A stretch of DNA of 51,814 nucleotides from positions 1 through 51,814 of the forward strand of contig NZ_MSJM01000009.1 in NCBI RefSeq assembly GCF_001921845.1. The letters run 5' to 3'. Positions 17,267 to 26,526 of the stretch are shown here, one piece after another; the stretch's first letter is position 1; every line of letters starts with the position of its first letter. The notes beneath the pieces are model-generated. The model ran no database searches and was not told the DNA's origin. It saw only the letters and a program-made list of their open reading frames with translations. The DNA comes from Streptococcus cuniculi. GTDB lineage: Bacteria; Bacillota; Bacilli; Lactobacillales; Streptococcaceae. Position numbers and translations under genes: made by a program.

Positions 17267-18058
17267 ATGACCTATGAAACGATTCGGTATGAAGTAGAAG
17301 AGCGTATTGCGAGGCTGACCTTGTGCCGTCCCGAAGTATCAAATGGCTTTAATATTCCGATGTGCGAGGAAATCTTAGAGGCAATTGAAAGCGCTAGTCG
17401 GACGGATGAAGTGGCTATTCTCCTCATCCAAGCAGAGGGGGCTGTTTTTTCCGTTGGCGGTGATTTGGTAGAAATGAAACGGGCTGTAGATGAGGATGAT
17501 ATTGCGTCCTTGGTCAAAATCGCAGAGCTGGTCAACCAGATTTCCTTTGCGCTTAAGAAATTGCCTAAGCCCGTCATCATGGTGACCGACGGTGCGGTGG
17601 CAGGAGCTGCAGCCAATATGGCGGTTGCAGCAGACTTTGTGGTTGCTTCTGATAAGACCAAATTCATTCAGGCCTTTGTTGGTGTTGGTCTAGCACCTGA
17701 TGCGGGTGGCCTGTTCTTGCTTAGCCGTAGTATCGGCGCAACCCGTGCCAGTCAACTCGCCATGACAGGAGAAAGTCTAAGCGCAGAAAAAGCCTTGGAA
17801 TATGGACTGGTGTACAAAGTAGTCGAGCAGGAAAAATTAGTCAAGACCTGCCAGCAGTTGGTCAAACGCCTGTTAAGAAATTCGCCAAATTCCTACCGCG
17901 CCATCAAAGAATTGATGTGGAAGAGTGAATTTGAAGGGTGGCAAGCATACGCTAATCTGGAGTTGGAATTGCAACGAGAACTAGCCTTTAAAGAAGATTT
18001 TAAAGAAGGGGTTCGAGCTCATTTTGAACGCCGCAGACCGAGCTTTACAGGCCGATAA
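17267..18058 (+). CDS. fabM: trans-2-decenoyl-ACP isomerase FabM (crotonase family)
   Basis: A 263-residue crotonase-fold protein. In streptococci FabM shifts the trans-2 double bond of decenoyl-ACP to cis-3 and so makes unsaturated fatty acids without FabA. Crotonase features seen: the oxyanion-hole strands [10 protein letters not shown] and [21 protein letters not shown] 17267 has AAAAGGAGG seven bases upstream; the in-frame codon at 17234 lacks a site. It is the first gene of the cluster and stands 119 bases before fabT, which has its own promoter. Crotonase sequence alone would allow an enoyl-CoA hydratase, but the neighbourhood decides for FabM. Confidence 0.92.
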   Translation: MTYETIRYEVEERIARLTLCRPEVSNGFNIPMCEEILEAIESASRTDEVAILLIQAEGAVFSVGGDLVEMKRAVDEDDIASLVKIAELVNQISFALKKLPKPVIMVTDGAVAGAAANMAVAADFVVASDKTKFIQAFVGVGLAPDAGGLFLLSRSIGATRASQLAMTGESLSAEKALEYGLVYKVVEQEKLVKTCQQLVKRLLRNSPNSYRAIKELMWKSEFEGWQAYANLELELQRELAFKEDFKEGVRAHFERRRPSFTGR

Positions 18059-18111
18059 GATGTCATCATCTTGCCCTGATAGTCTTGCATCTTATCCGAT
18101 GTGACAAAAAA

Positions 18112-18158
18112 TATTTGACAATCAAACTAATCTGTCGTATACTTTGATAGTCAAAGTA
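18112..18158 (+). promoter_or_regulatory. fabT promoter with two FabT boxes
   Basis: TTGACA (18115-18120), 17 bases, TATACT (18138-18143). Box 1, TATTTGACAATCAAACTA (18112-18129), contains the -35; box 2, TACTTTGATAGTCAAAGTA (18140-18158), overlaps the -10 and is a perfect palindrome. FabT bound to long acyl-ACP represses such promoters in streptococci, so autoregulation of fabT-fabH-acpP is expected. Confidence 0.85.
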
Positions 18159-18177
18159 TGTAAGGAGGCATTCGATT

Positions 18178-18612
18178 GTGGAAGATGCAAAGATTAATGA
18201 ATATCTGACTGCGATTTTTAATAATGTGCTCATTATTGAGGAGACCAGTCTGCGGGGGAGCCGCTTCAAGGATATTTCAATCAAGGAAATGCACACGATC
18301 GATGTCATTGGTGACAAAGATGGTGTAACTCCGAGCGATGTTGCCCGTGCTTTGATGGTGACACTAGGTACGGTGACCACCAGTCTGAATAATTTGGAAC
18401 GAAAAGGCTATATTGAACGGATTCGATCGACCAAGGATCGCCGTGTGATTCATCTTCATTTGACCAAAAAAGGAAGATTGGTCTATCGTTTGCACCAACG
18501 ATTTCACAATGAAATGGTGCGCCAGATTACATCAGACATGGATGAAGCCGAATTTAAGGTCATGAAAAAGGGTCTCTTGAAACTCTATCATTTCTTGGAG
18601 GACTTAAAATGA
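18178..18612 (+). CDS. fabT: Fatty-acid synthesis repressor FabT (MarR family)
   Basis: A 144-residue MarR-family winged-helix repressor. The recognition region reads [30 protein letters not shown], and the wing follows with [14 protein letters not shown]. Start is GTG 18178, with TAAGGAGG nine bases upstream. The fabH ATG overlaps its stop. Two FabT palindromes overlap its own promoter and more lie before fabK, so it should control both units. Confidence 0.94.
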   Translation: MEDAKINEYLTAIFNNVLIIEETSLRGSRFKDISIKEMHTIDVIGDKDGVTPSDVARALMVTLGTVTTSLNNLERKGYIERIRSTKDRRVIHLHLTKKGRLVYRLHQRFHNEMVRQITSDMDEAEFKVMKKGLLKLYHFLEDLK

Positions 18613-19586
18613 CAACCTTTGCAAAAATCAGTCAGGTGGCTCACTATGTGCCAGCGCAGGTCATTGAAAATGATGATTTAGCGCAGCTGATGGACACGAG
18701 TGATGAATGGATTGCTTCGCGGACAGGCATTCGCAGGCGCCATATCACAAAAGATGAAGAGACCAGCGATTTAGCCGCGCAGGTAGCTACGCAACTCTTA
18801 CAAAAAAGTGGTACTGCTCCAGAAACGATTGATTTTATCATCGTTGCAACGATTACGCCCGATTCAGCCATGCCTTCAACAGCAGCGCGGGTTCAGGCTA
18901 AGATTGGGGCAACACAGGCTTTCGCCTACGACTTGGTTGCAGCCTGCTCTGGTTTCGTCTTTGCCTTATCTACTGCTGAAAAGCTCATTGCTTCAGGGCG
19001 CTACCAAAAGGGGCTGGTGATTGGGGCAGAAACGCTCTCGAAAACCCTTGACTGGTCAGACAGAAGCACAGCGGTTCTCTTTGGAGACGGGGCGGGTGGT
19101 GTCTTGTTAGAGGCGACCGATCAGCCGCATTTCTTAGGAGAAATTCATCGGACAGATGGCAGCAGGGGCACGGATTTGCAGTCGGGGGTCCTAGGACTTT
19201 CATCCCCTTTTTCAGAAGCAGGAGAAGATGCTCCCTATCTGAAAATGGAGGGGCGCTCCATCTTTGAATTTGCGATTCGGGATGTGACCAAGACCTTGGA
19301 CGACTTGTTAGCTAGTCAGGGCTTGACGGATGAGGATGTGGATTATTACCTACTCCATCAGGCCAATCGGCGGATTTTGGAAAAAATGGCCAAGAAGTTG
19401 CGCAGCGACATCCGTAAATTTCCAGCCAATATGGCGGAGTACGGCAATACCAGTGCGGCAAGTATTCCGATTCTACTATCGGAGTGTGTCGAGCAAGGAA
19501 AGATTTTCCTTGATGGTAGCCAAACCCTTGTTTTAAGCGGTTTTGGTGGGGGCCTCACCTGGGGAGCCATTCTTTTAACACTTTAG
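18609..19586 (+). CDS. fabH: 3-oxoacyl-ACP synthase III FabH
   Basis: A 325-residue initiating ketosynthase that condenses acetyl-CoA with malonyl-ACP. The catalytic triad is readable: Cys113 in VAACSGF, His250 in LLHQANRR and Asn280 in [11 protein letters not shown] 18609 overlaps the fabT stop (ATGA), so translation is coupled. Confidence 0.97.
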   Translation: MTTFAKISQVAHYVPAQVIENDDLAQLMDTSDEWIASRTGIRRRHITKDEETSDLAAQVATQLLQKSGTAPETIDFIIVATITPDSAMPSTAARVQAKIGATQAFAYDLVAACSGFVFALSTAEKLIASGRYQKGLVIGAETLSKTLDWSDRSTAVLFGDGAGGVLLEATDQPHFLGEIHRTDGSRGTDLQSGVLGLSSPFSEAGEDAPYLKMEGRSIFEFAIRDVTKTLDDLLASQGLTDEDVDYYLLHQANRRILEKMAKKLRSDIRKFPANMAEYGNTSAASIPILLSECVEQGKIFLDGSQTLVLSGFGGGLTWGAILLTL

Positions 19587-19646
19587 TTAATGAACTGTTT
19601 TTACAGTTATTAAAAATTTTTATTATTTTCTTAAAGGAGAAACATC

Positions 19647-19871
19647 ATGGCAGTATTTGAAAAAGTACAAGCAATTATCGTGGAAGAACTTGGTAAGGAC
19701 GCAGAAGAAGTAACCCTTACAACAACATTTGAAGATTTAGATGCAGATTCATTGGATCTTTTCCAAGTCATTTCAGAAATCGAAGACGAATTTGACATTC
19801 AAATCGAATCAGAAGATGGTTTGAATACCGTAGCGGATTTGGTCGCTTACGTGGAAGAACAAACAAAATAA
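19647..19871 (+). CDS. acpP: Acyl carrier protein AcpP
   Basis: A 74-residue acidic carrier protein. The phosphopantetheine site is Ser35 in DADSLDL, modified by AcpS encoded earlier in this window. RBS AAAGGAG precedes ATG 19647. The 60-base gap from fabH holds only a small AACTGT..ACAGTT hairpin. A terminator follows, which separates the fabT-fabH-acpP unit from fabK onwards. Confidence 0.96.
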   Translation: MAVFEKVQAIIVEELGKDAEEVTLTTTFEDLDADSLDLFQVISEIEDEFDIQIESEDGLNTVADLVAYVEEQTK

Positions 19872-19891
19872 GACAGAAGAACAATAAAGAA

Positions 19892-19916
19892 TAAAAATGC
19901 TAGTATCTAGCATTTT
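19892..19916 (+). terminator. Terminator after acpP
   Basis: AAAAATGCTAG pairs with CTAGCATTTTT around TAT. It divides the cluster into two transcription units. Confidence 0.9.
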
Positions 19917-19928
19917 TACTGGAGTAAA

Positions 19929-20038
19929 TACTTTGATTATCAAAACATTGAACTATCAAAGTATTTTAAATAGGTAGTGGGGACAAGCACCCCGCTTCCT
20001 TGTTTAGTTAATTGTTTGATATTCAAATGATTAACTAA
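19929..20038 (+). promoter_or_regulatory. fabK leader with three FabT-type palindromes
   Basis: Box A ACTTTGATTATCAAAACA (19930-19947) and box B TTGAACTATCAAAGTA (19948-19963) lie at the expected promoter, whose -35 may be TTGATT or TTGAAC with no convincing -10. Box C, GTTTGATATTCAAAT (20014-20028), is in the leader and sits in the loop of a perfect stem TTAGTTAAT (20004-20012) / ATTAACTAA (20030-20038). FabT control of fabK is established in streptococci; the third site is an observation here. Confidence 0.7.
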
Positions 20039-20063
20039 GCAAATGAAGAATTGAAAAGGGGAC

Positions 20064-21032
20064 ATGATGCAAACAAAGATTACAGAACTACTTGAGATTG
20101 AGTATCCGATTTTCCAAGGTGGTATGGCTTGGGTCGCAGATGGAGACCTAGCTGGAGCAGTATCAAATGCTGGTGGTCTAGGGATTATCGGTGGGGGAAA
20201 TGCTCCGAAAGAAGTCGTCAAAGCCAATATCGACAAGGTTAAGGCGCTGACAAATAAGCCCTTTGGTGTCAATATCATGCTCCTTTCTCCCTTTGTGGAC
20301 GATATTGTGGATTTGGTCATTGAAGAAGGCGTAAAAGTCGTGACAACTGGTGCTGGCAATCCAGGAAAATACATGGAGCGGTTCCATGCGGCAGGTATTA
20401 CCGTCATTCCGGTCGTTCCAAGTGTTGCACTAGCGAAGCGGATGGAAAAGCTAGGTGTGGATGCGGTCATTGCAGAAGGCATGGAAGCAGGGGGCCACAT
20501 CGGTAAATTGACGACCATGACCTTGGTGCGGCAGGTGGCTGAAGCGGTTTCGATTCCTGTGATTGCAGCGGGTGGAATCGCAGATGGTCATGGGGCTGCG
20601 GCAGCCTTCATGCTAGGAGCAGAAGCCGTTCAGGTCGGGACCCGTTTTGTGGTTGCAAAAGAGTCCAATGCGCATCCCAACTTCAAGGCAAAAATTCTTA
20701 AGGCAAAAGATATTGATACCACCATTTCTGCTCAAGTGGTTGGCCATCCTGTACGGGCGATTAAAAACAAGCTCTCGACAGCCTATGCGAGTGCAGAAAA
20801 AGACTTCCTTCGTGGCTTGAAAGACAGCAAAGACATTGAAGAGCTAGGGGCAGGTGCCTTGAAACATGCAGTGGTAGACGGTGATGTGGAATACGGTTCT
20901 GTCATGGCTGGTCAGATTGCTGGTTTGATTACCAAGGAAGAGTCTTGTGCCGAGATTGTGCAAGATATTTATGAGGGAGCAGCCCAAGTTATCAAGGAAC
21001 AAGCAGCACGTTGGGCAGGAAATGGAGCATAA
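20064..21032 (+). CDS. fabK: Enoyl-ACP reductase FabK (FMN-dependent)
   Basis: A 322-residue TIM-barrel flavoprotein of the nitronate monooxygenase/FabK family that reduces enoyl-ACP, replacing FabI in streptococci. Characteristic stretches are IFQGGMAWVADGDLAGAVS at the start, LGIIGGGNAP, AGGHIGK and the phosphate-binding AAGGIADGHGAAAAFMLGAEAVQ. Two tandem ATG codons (20064, 20067) could start it; AAAAGGGG precedes them. It heads the second fab transcript under FabT boxes and is followed immediately by fabD. Confidence 0.96.
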   Translation: MMQTKITELLEIEYPIFQGGMAWVADGDLAGAVSNAGGLGIIGGGNAPKEVVKANIDKVKALTNKPFGVNIMLLSPFVDDIVDLVIEEGVKVVTTGAGNPGKYMERFHAAGITVIPVVPSVALAKRMEKLGVDAVIAEGMEAGGHIGKLTTMTLVRQVAEAVSIPVIAAGGIADGHGAAAAFMLGAEAVQVGTRFVVAKESNAHPNFKAKILKAKDIDTTISAQVVGHPVRAIKNKLSTAYASAEKDFLRGLKDSKDIEELGAGALKHAVVDGDVEYGSVMAGQIAGLITKEESCAEIVQDIYEGAAQVIKEQAARWAGNGA

Positions 21033-21033
21033 G

Positions 21034-21957
21034 ATGACAAAAACAGCCTATCTATTTGCTGGTCAAGGAGCCCAATATCTGGGAATGGGACGGGACTTGT
21101 ATGACCAGTATGACATTGTGAGACAGACCTTTGATGAGGCGGCAAGCGTCCTTGGTTATGATGTGCGAGACTTGATTGATACCGATGAAGAAAAGCTCAA
21201 CCAGACCCGCTATACTCAACCCGCTATTTTAACGACTTCGGTTGCGATTTGGCGCTTGCTCAAGGAAAAAGGAGCAAGAGCAGACATGGTGGCAGGTCTG
21301 TCTCTGGGAGAGTACAGCGCCTTGGTAGCATCAGGTGCCTTGGACTTTAAAGAGGCGGTTGCCTTGGTGGCAAAGCGCGGTGAATATATGGAAACAGCTG
21401 CGCCAGCAGGGAGCGGTAAAATGGTAGCGGTGCTAAATGCGGACTTGGATACCATTGAGAGTGCCTGTCAGGCTGCATCGATTCATGGCGTTGTAGCCCC
21501 TGCCAACTACAATACTCCAGCTCAAATCGTCATTGGCGGTGAAGTAGCCGCGGTTGATGCAGCGGTTGCCTTGTTAAAAGAAGCTGGCGTGAAGCGAATG
21601 ATTCCGCTCAATGTATCAGGCCCCTTTCATACCGCCTTATTGCAACCCGCTTCAAGGCGCTTGGCCGAGGATTTGGCAACCATTTCCTTTGGCGATTTTG
21701 AGATTCCGTTGGTCGGAAATACCCTTGCTCGGGTCATGACCAAGGAGGAGATTGTGCCACTTTTGACCCGTCAGGTGATGGAGCCTGTGCGATTTTATGA
21801 TGGGATTGCCTGCATGCAAGCAGCAGGGGTGACAGAATTTGTCGAAATTGGTCCGGGAACAGTCTTGTCAGGCTTTTTGAAAAAAATCGACCGTTCGGCA
21901 CGTGTTCAGCAGGTGGAAAATCTGGAGACACTCACAGCGTTTACAACAGAGGAGTAA
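21034..21957 (+). CDS. fabD: Malonyl-CoA:ACP transacylase FabD
   Basis: A 307-residue acyltransferase that loads malonyl groups on ACP. Active Ser90 is in AGLSLGEYSAL and the catalytic His199 in SGPFHTALL; the N-terminal FAGQGAQYLGMG is a family signature. ATG 21034, one base after the fabK stop, is taken as start with GGAG in AATGGAGCAT; the open frame extends 87 bases upstream into fabK and is not used. Confidence 0.96.
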   Translation: MTKTAYLFAGQGAQYLGMGRDLYDQYDIVRQTFDEAASVLGYDVRDLIDTDEEKLNQTRYTQPAILTTSVAIWRLLKEKGARADMVAGLSLGEYSALVASGALDFKEAVALVAKRGEYMETAAPAGSGKMVAVLNADLDTIESACQAASIHGVVAPANYNTPAQIVIGGEVAAVDAAVALLKEAGVKRMIPLNVSGPFHTALLQPASRRLAEDLATISFGDFEIPLVGNTLARVMTKEEIVPLLTRQVMEPVRFYDGIACMQAAGVTEFVEIGPGTVLSGFLKKIDRSARVQQVENLETLTAFTTEE

Positions 21958-21960
21958 CAA

Positions 21961-22695
21961 ATGGAAGTAAGTGGAAAAAATGTATTGATTACAGGGTCTA
22001 GTCGTGGAATTGGCCTAGCGATTGCCCAGGAATTTGCCAAGCAAGGTGCCAATGTCATCTTAAATGGACGAAGCAGCATTTCAGAAGAGATCTTAGAGAG
22101 CTTCTCTAGTTATGGTGTCAAGGTTCATGTGGTGCTGGGTGATGTTGGAGAGCAGGCAGATGCCAAGCGTATGGTGGCTGAAGCCATTGATTTGGCAGGA
22201 TCTGTGGATATCTTGGTCAACAATGCAGGGATTACCAAAGATGGGCTTGCGCTCAAGATGTCAGAAGATGATTTTGAAGCGGTGCTCAAGGTCAACCTTA
22301 CAGGGACTTTCCATATGACGCAGGCTGTATTAAAACCAATGACCAAGGCAAAGAGCGGTGCTATTATCAATGTCTCCAGCGTCGTTGGATTGATAGGAAA
22401 TGCTGGTCAGGCCAACTATGCCGCCTCTAAGGCAGGTGTGATTGGATTGACCAAGTCCATTGCCCGTGAAGTGGCAGGGCGCAATGTTCGTGTCAATGCC
22501 ATTGCCCCAGGTTTTATCGAGTCCGACATGACGGCTGTTTTATCGGACAAGATTACAGAGGCCATGCTAGGACAGATTCCGATGAAGCGCTTTGGCTTAG
22601 CACAAGAAGTCGCAGAAGTCGCTGTTTTCCTCGCTCGCCAAGAATACCTCACCGGACAAGTCATCGCCATTGACGGTGGCCTAACCATGCAATAA
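21961..22695 (+). CDS. fabG: 3-oxoacyl-ACP reductase FabG
   Basis: A 244-residue short-chain dehydrogenase using NADPH. TGSSRGIG (11-18) is the cofactor loop, NNAG follows at 87-90, and the catalytic set is Ser139/140, Tyr153 and Lys157 (YAASK). Starts three bases after fabD with GAGGAG in the fabD end as ribosome site. Confidence 0.96.
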   Translation: MEVSGKNVLITGSSRGIGLAIAQEFAKQGANVILNGRSSISEEILESFSSYGVKVHVVLGDVGEQADAKRMVAEAIDLAGSVDILVNNAGITKDGLALKMSEDDFEAVLKVNLTGTFHMTQAVLKPMTKAKSGAIINVSSVVGLIGNAGQANYAASKAGVIGLTKSIAREVAGRNVRVNAIAPGFIESDMTAVLSDKITEAMLGQIPMKRFGLAQEVAEVAVFLARQEYLTGQVIAIDGGLTMQ

Positions 22696-22706
22696 AGGAG
22701 TAAGAC

Positions 22707-23939
22707 ATGACAACACATCGCGTAGTAGTAACAGGATATGGTTTAACCTCACCGATTGGCAATACACCTGAAGAATTTTGGCATAGTTTGAAGACTGGAA
22801 AAGTCGGAATTGGTCCGATTACCAAGTTTGACACGAGTAGCTACAATGTTCACAATGCAGCAGAGGTTACCGATTTTCCATTTGATAAATATTTCGTCAA
22901 AAAAGATACAAATCGTTATGACTTGTACTCGCTTTATGCCATGTATGCGGCTCATGAAGCAGTTGCGAATGCAAATTTAGAAACGGAAAGTCTTGATCGT
23001 GACCGCTTTGGGGTCGTCTTATCTACTGGTATCGGTGGTATCAAGGAAATCGAAGAGCAGGTTGAAAAGATGAATACCAAGGGGGCGAAACGCATTCGGC
23101 CGATGGCTCTCCCTAAGGCGCTTCCCAATATGGCTGCGGGAAATATTGCCATGCAGGTAGGTGCAAACGGTATTTGTAAATGCGTTATCACTGCCTGTGC
23201 ATCTTCAAATGATGCCATTGGCGAAGCCTTTCGAGAAATCAAATTTGGCTTCCAAGATGTTATCCTAGCAGGCGGAGCAGAAGCAGCGATTACCCCGTTT
23301 GCTATCGGTGGTTTCCAGGCCTTAACAGCCCTTTCCACTACCGAAGATCCCTTGAGAGCCTCTATTCCTTTTGATAAGGACCGCAATGGCTTTGTCATGG
23401 GAGAAGGAGCTGCGGTTCTAGTCTTAGAAAGTCTCGAGCATGCTGAGAAGCGTGGAGCTACTATCCTAGCGGAAATCGTAGGCTACGGCAATACCTGTGA
23501 CGCCTACCATATGACGTCTCCTCATCCAGAAGGACTCGGTGCCATCAAGGCGATGAAACTAGCGCTTACAGAAGCAGGTCTTGCACCAGAGGATATTGAT
23601 TACATCAATGCGCATGGAACATCGACGCCAGCGAATGAAAAAGGAGAAAGCCAAGCGATTGTGGCCGTATTTGGAACCGACACACCTGTTTCTTCTACCA
23701 AGTCCTATACAGGGCATTTGTTGGGAGCTGCAGGAGCCATTGAGGCGGTTGCGGTGATGGAAGCTATGCGCCATTCGCACGCTCCAAAAACAGCAGGGAC
23801 CCAAGCCTTATCTGAGGACATTGAAGCAGATGTCATTTACGGAGAGGGACGTGACATGGAGATTCGCCACGCCATTTCCAATACCTTTGGTTTTGGGGGG
23901 CATAATGCCGTCATTGCCTTTAAACGTTGGGAGGATTAA
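22707..23939 (+). CDS. fabF: 3-oxoacyl-ACP synthase II FabF
   Basis: A 410-residue elongating ketosynthase. Catalytic Cys164 is in TACASSNDA, His303 in NAHGTSTPAN and His337 in YTGHLLGAAG. RBS AAAGGAG lies before ATG 22707. It is transcribed with fabG and accB. Confidence 0.97.
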   Translation: MTTHRVVVTGYGLTSPIGNTPEEFWHSLKTGKVGIGPITKFDTSSYNVHNAAEVTDFPFDKYFVKKDTNRYDLYSLYAMYAAHEAVANANLETESLDRDRFGVVLSTGIGGIKEIEEQVEKMNTKGAKRIRPMALPKALPNMAAGNIAMQVGANGICKCVITACASSNDAIGEAFREIKFGFQDVILAGGAEAAITPFAIGGFQALTALSTTEDPLRASIPFDKDRNGFVMGEGAAVLVLESLEHAEKRGATILAEIVGYGNTCDAYHMTSPHPEGLGAIKAMKLALTEAGLAPEDIDYINAHGTSTPANEKGESQAIVAVFGTDTPVSSTKSYTGHLLGAAGAIEAVAVMEAMRHSHAPKTAGTQALSEDIEADVIYGEGRDMEIRHAISNTFGFGGHNAVIAFKRWED

Positions 23940-24404
23940 GTGAACAATACAGAGATTAAAGACTTGATGGCTCAATTTGACCAGTCCAGTCTACGTGAGT
24001 TTTCCTATACAAATGAAGGGGTGCAGCTTGTCTTTAGTAAAAATGAGCACAAGCCTGAACCGACAGCGCCAGTTGTAGCCCCAGTTGCTGTATCAGAAAC
24101 GGTGGTTGCTCCTCAAGTGGATACGACACCAGCACCAACTACAGGAGCTATACTTGATGCCGCTAGTGAAGGGACGGTAGTAGAAAGTCCGCTCGTAGGA
24201 GTGGCCTATCTCTCACCATCGCCAGACAAGCCAGCCTTTGTATCTGTAGGAGATACGGTGAAACAAGGCCAGACCGTAATGATTATCGAAGCCATGAAGG
24301 TCATGAATGAAATTCCTGCACCGTGTGATGGTGTGGTGGCAGAGGTCTTGGTTGCAAATGAAGATGTGATTGAATTTGGACAAGGATTGGTGAGGATTGT
24401 ATGA
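23940..24404 (+). CDS. accB: Biotin carboxyl carrier protein AccB
   Basis: A 154-residue acetyl-CoA carboxylase subunit. An N-terminal region is joined by a Pro/Ala/Val-rich linker (about 36-80) to the biotinyl domain, with the biotinylated Lys120 in EAMKVMNE. It starts at GTG 23940 directly after the fabF stop, with GGGAGG upstream. The fabZ ATG overlaps its stop. Confidence 0.94.
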   Translation: MNNTEIKDLMAQFDQSSLREFSYTNEGVQLVFSKNEHKPEPTAPVVAPVAVSETVVAPQVDTTPAPTTGAILDAASEGTVVESPLVGVAYLSPSPDKPAFVSVGDTVKQGQTVMIIEAMKVMNEIPAPCDGVVAEVLVANEDVIEFGQGLVRIV

Positions 24405-24844
24405 TCGATATTCAAGCAATTAAAGAAGCCCTACCGCATCGCTATCCCATGCTCTTGGTCGATCGGGTGCTTGAGGTTACGGAAGATGAGATTGTCGCCC
24501 TGAAAAATGTGACCATTAACGAGCCTTTCTTTAACGGGCATTTTCCAGATTATCCAGTCATGCCAGGGGTTCTCATCATGGAAGCTCTAGCCCAGACGGC
24601 AGGTGTCTTGGAATTGTCCAAGGAAGAAAACAAGGGGAAATTGGTCTTTTACGCAGGCATGGACAAGGTCAAATTTAAAAAACAAGTCGTGCCGGGGGAC
24701 CAGCTCATCATGACTGCCCGCTTTGTCAAACGCCGTGGCACGATTGCAGTCGTAGAAGCTAAGGCAGAAGTAGATGGAAAACTGGCAGCGAGTGGGACAT
24801 TGACGTTTGCCATCGGGAGTGGGACAGAAATCAGTAACTCGTAA
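24401..24844 (+). CDS. fabZ: 3-hydroxyacyl-ACP dehydratase FabZ, C-terminus altered
   Basis: A 147-residue hot-dog dehydratase. Catalytic His47 in [13 protein letters not shown] and Glu61 in IMEALAQ are intact. The body ends TLTFAIG as in other streptococci, where, from memory, the protein stops about one residue later at roughly 140 residues. Here the frame runs into a family-2 repeat and gains SGTEISNS before its TAA, which the repeat supplies. The tail is probably harmless, since the active-site fold ends earlier. ATG 24401 overlaps the accB stop. Confidence 0.94.
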   Translation: MIDIQAIKEALPHRYPMLLVDRVLEVTEDEIVALKNVTINEPFFNGHFPDYPVMPGVLIMEALAQTAGVLELSKEENKGKLVFYAGMDKVKFKKQVVPGDQLIMTARFVKRRGTIAVVEAKAEVDGKLAASGTLTFAIGSGTEISNS

Positions 24845-24995
24845 GAGTTTGATTTCGTTGTCCTCGCTCTCTAGTTTCTAGGCTCGGGTATCAACAGTCA
24901 CTCCCCTGACTGTTGATATCCGCACAGTTGATTAGACAATCTTTGGAGCTTAAAAAGCGAACGAAGGTGTCAATCAACCACTGCGTCAATATTTT
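24815..24995 (-). repeat. Family-2 repeat overlapping the fabZ 3' end
   Basis: It begins GGGAGTGGGACAGAAATC (24815-24832) inside the fabZ frame, continues with AACTCGTAAGAGTT and the hairpin ATCAACAGTCA / TGACTGTTGAT (24890-24917), and fades after CACTGCGTCAA. It is the reverse complement of the copy at 195-484. The far end is not clearly bounded. Together with a hairpin at 25007-25042 (GATAAGA / TCTTATC plus GGCTGG / GCCCAG) it fills the gap before accC. Confidence 0.75.
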
Positions 24996-25120
24996 CACTA
25001 ATATCTGATAAGAAAGGCTGGACTTGAGCCCAGTCTCTTATCCTTTACCTTTTTACATTTGATTGTGAAAGCTAATCAAATTTTAATTTTTATATAGTAT
25101 GAAGAGAAAGGAGGAGAGCC

Positions 25121-26491
25121 ATGTTTCGGAAAATACTCATAGCAAATCGTGGTGAAATTGCGGTGCGGATTATTCGAGCAGCGCGTGAATTGGGGATTGC
25201 AACGGTGGCCGTCTATTCAACGGCTGACAAGGAAGCTCTCCATACCATGCTGGCTGATGAAGCGATTTGCATTGGGCCAGCTCGTTCGCGGGATTCTTAT
25301 TTGAACATGAATGCCATTATTTCAGCGGCCGTTGTAACGGGAGCAGAGGCGATTCACCCAGGCTTTGGCTTTTTAAGTGAAAATTCAACCTTTGCGACCC
25401 TCTGTGCAGAAGTGGGTATTCAATTTATCGGACCATCTGGCGATGTCATGGACATGATGGGGGATAAAATCAATGCTCGCGCCCAGATGATTGCGGCCAA
25501 TGTACCCGTCATTCCAGGCTCGGACGGTGAAATCATGACAGCAGATGAGGCGCTTTCTGTGGCAGAAGCCATCGGCTATCCTGTCATGCTCAAGGCTTCA
25601 GCTGGTGGCGGCGGAAAAGGGATTCGCAAGGTCGAAAAAGCCGAAGATCTCGTATCCGCCTTTGAATCGGCATCAAGTGAAGCCAAGGCTGCTTTTGGAA
25701 ATGGTGCTATGTATCTGGAGCGGGTCATCTATCCAGCCAGACACATTGAGGTGCAGATTTTGGCGGACCGATACGGCCATGTTGTGCATCTGGGGGAGCG
25801 GGATTGCTCGCTACAGCGCAACAACCAAAAGGTGCTAGAAGAAGCTCCGTCGATTGCTATTGGACAAACCCTGCGGGAGCAGATTGGACAAGCAGCGGTG
25901 CGCGCAGCAGCAGCGGTTGGTTATGAAAATGCAGGAACGATTGAATTTCTCTTAGACGAAGCAAGCGGTCAATTCTACTTCATGGAAATGAATACCCGCG
26001 TGCAGGTCGAGCATCCTGTGACCGAGTTTGTGACAGGGGTCGATATTGTCAAGGAGCAAATTCGGATTGCTGCAGGGCAGGAATTGAGCGTAAGGCAGGA
26101 AGATATCGAGATTCAAGGACATGCCATTGAATGCCGGATTAATGCTGAAAATCCAGCCTTTCACTTTGCACCGAGCTCAGGGAAGATTTCCAATCTCTAC
26201 CTACCGAGCGGTGGTGTCGGGGTGCGTGTGGACTCGGCTGTTTATCCGGGCTACACCATTCCCCCTTACTACGACAGCATGATTGCCAAGGTCATTGTCC
26301 ATGGTGCCAACCGTTTTGAGGCCCTGATGAAAATGCAGCGGGCCCTTTATGAGTTGGAAATTGACGGTCTTGTGACCAATACGGATTTTCAGTTGGACTT
26401 GATTGCAGATAAGCGAGTTGTAGCAGGGGATTATGATACGGCTTATCTGATGGAAGAGTTTTTGCCTCGCTATCAAGGAGGTTTGGAATAA
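25121..26491 (+). CDS. accC: Biotin carboxylase AccC
   Basis: A 456-residue ATP-grasp enzyme that carboxylates the biotin on AccB. FRKILIANRGEIAVRIIRA starts the fold, KASAGGGGKGIRKV is the ATP-binding glycine loop, and EMNTRVQVEHPVTE holds metal and bicarbonate ligands. AAGGAGGAGA precedes ATG 25121. The 276-base gap from fabZ is unusual for this operon and is filled by a repeat. Confidence 0.97.
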   Translation: MFRKILIANRGEIAVRIIRAARELGIATVAVYSTADKEALHTMLADEAICIGPARSRDSYLNMNAIISAAVVTGAEAIHPGFGFLSENSTFATLCAEVGIQFIGPSGDVMDMMGDKINARAQMIAANVPVIPGSDGEIMTADEALSVAEAIGYPVMLKASAGGGGKGIRKVEKAEDLVSAFESASSEAKAAFGNGAMYLERVIYPARHIEVQILADRYGHVVHLGERDCSLQRNNQKVLEEAPSIAIGQTLREQIGQAAVRAAAAVGYENAGTIEFLLDEASGQFYFMEMNTRVQVEHPVTEFVTGVDIVKEQIRIAAGQELSVRQEDIEIQGHAIECRINAENPAFHFAPSSGKISNLYLPSGGVGVRVDSAVYPGYTIPPYYDSMIAKVIVHGANRFEALMKMQRALYELEIDGLVTNTDFQLDLIADKRVVAGDYDTAYLMEEFLPRYQGGLE

Positions 26492-26526
26492 ACTCTAGCA
26501 GCCATCACTAGAAAAAGGAGGAGTTC

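Noticed and set aside
25050..25090. TTTGAT..ATCAAA before accC as a FabT box
   Set aside because: The half-sites are too far apart compared with TTTGAnnnTCAAA; it reads better as a hairpin.
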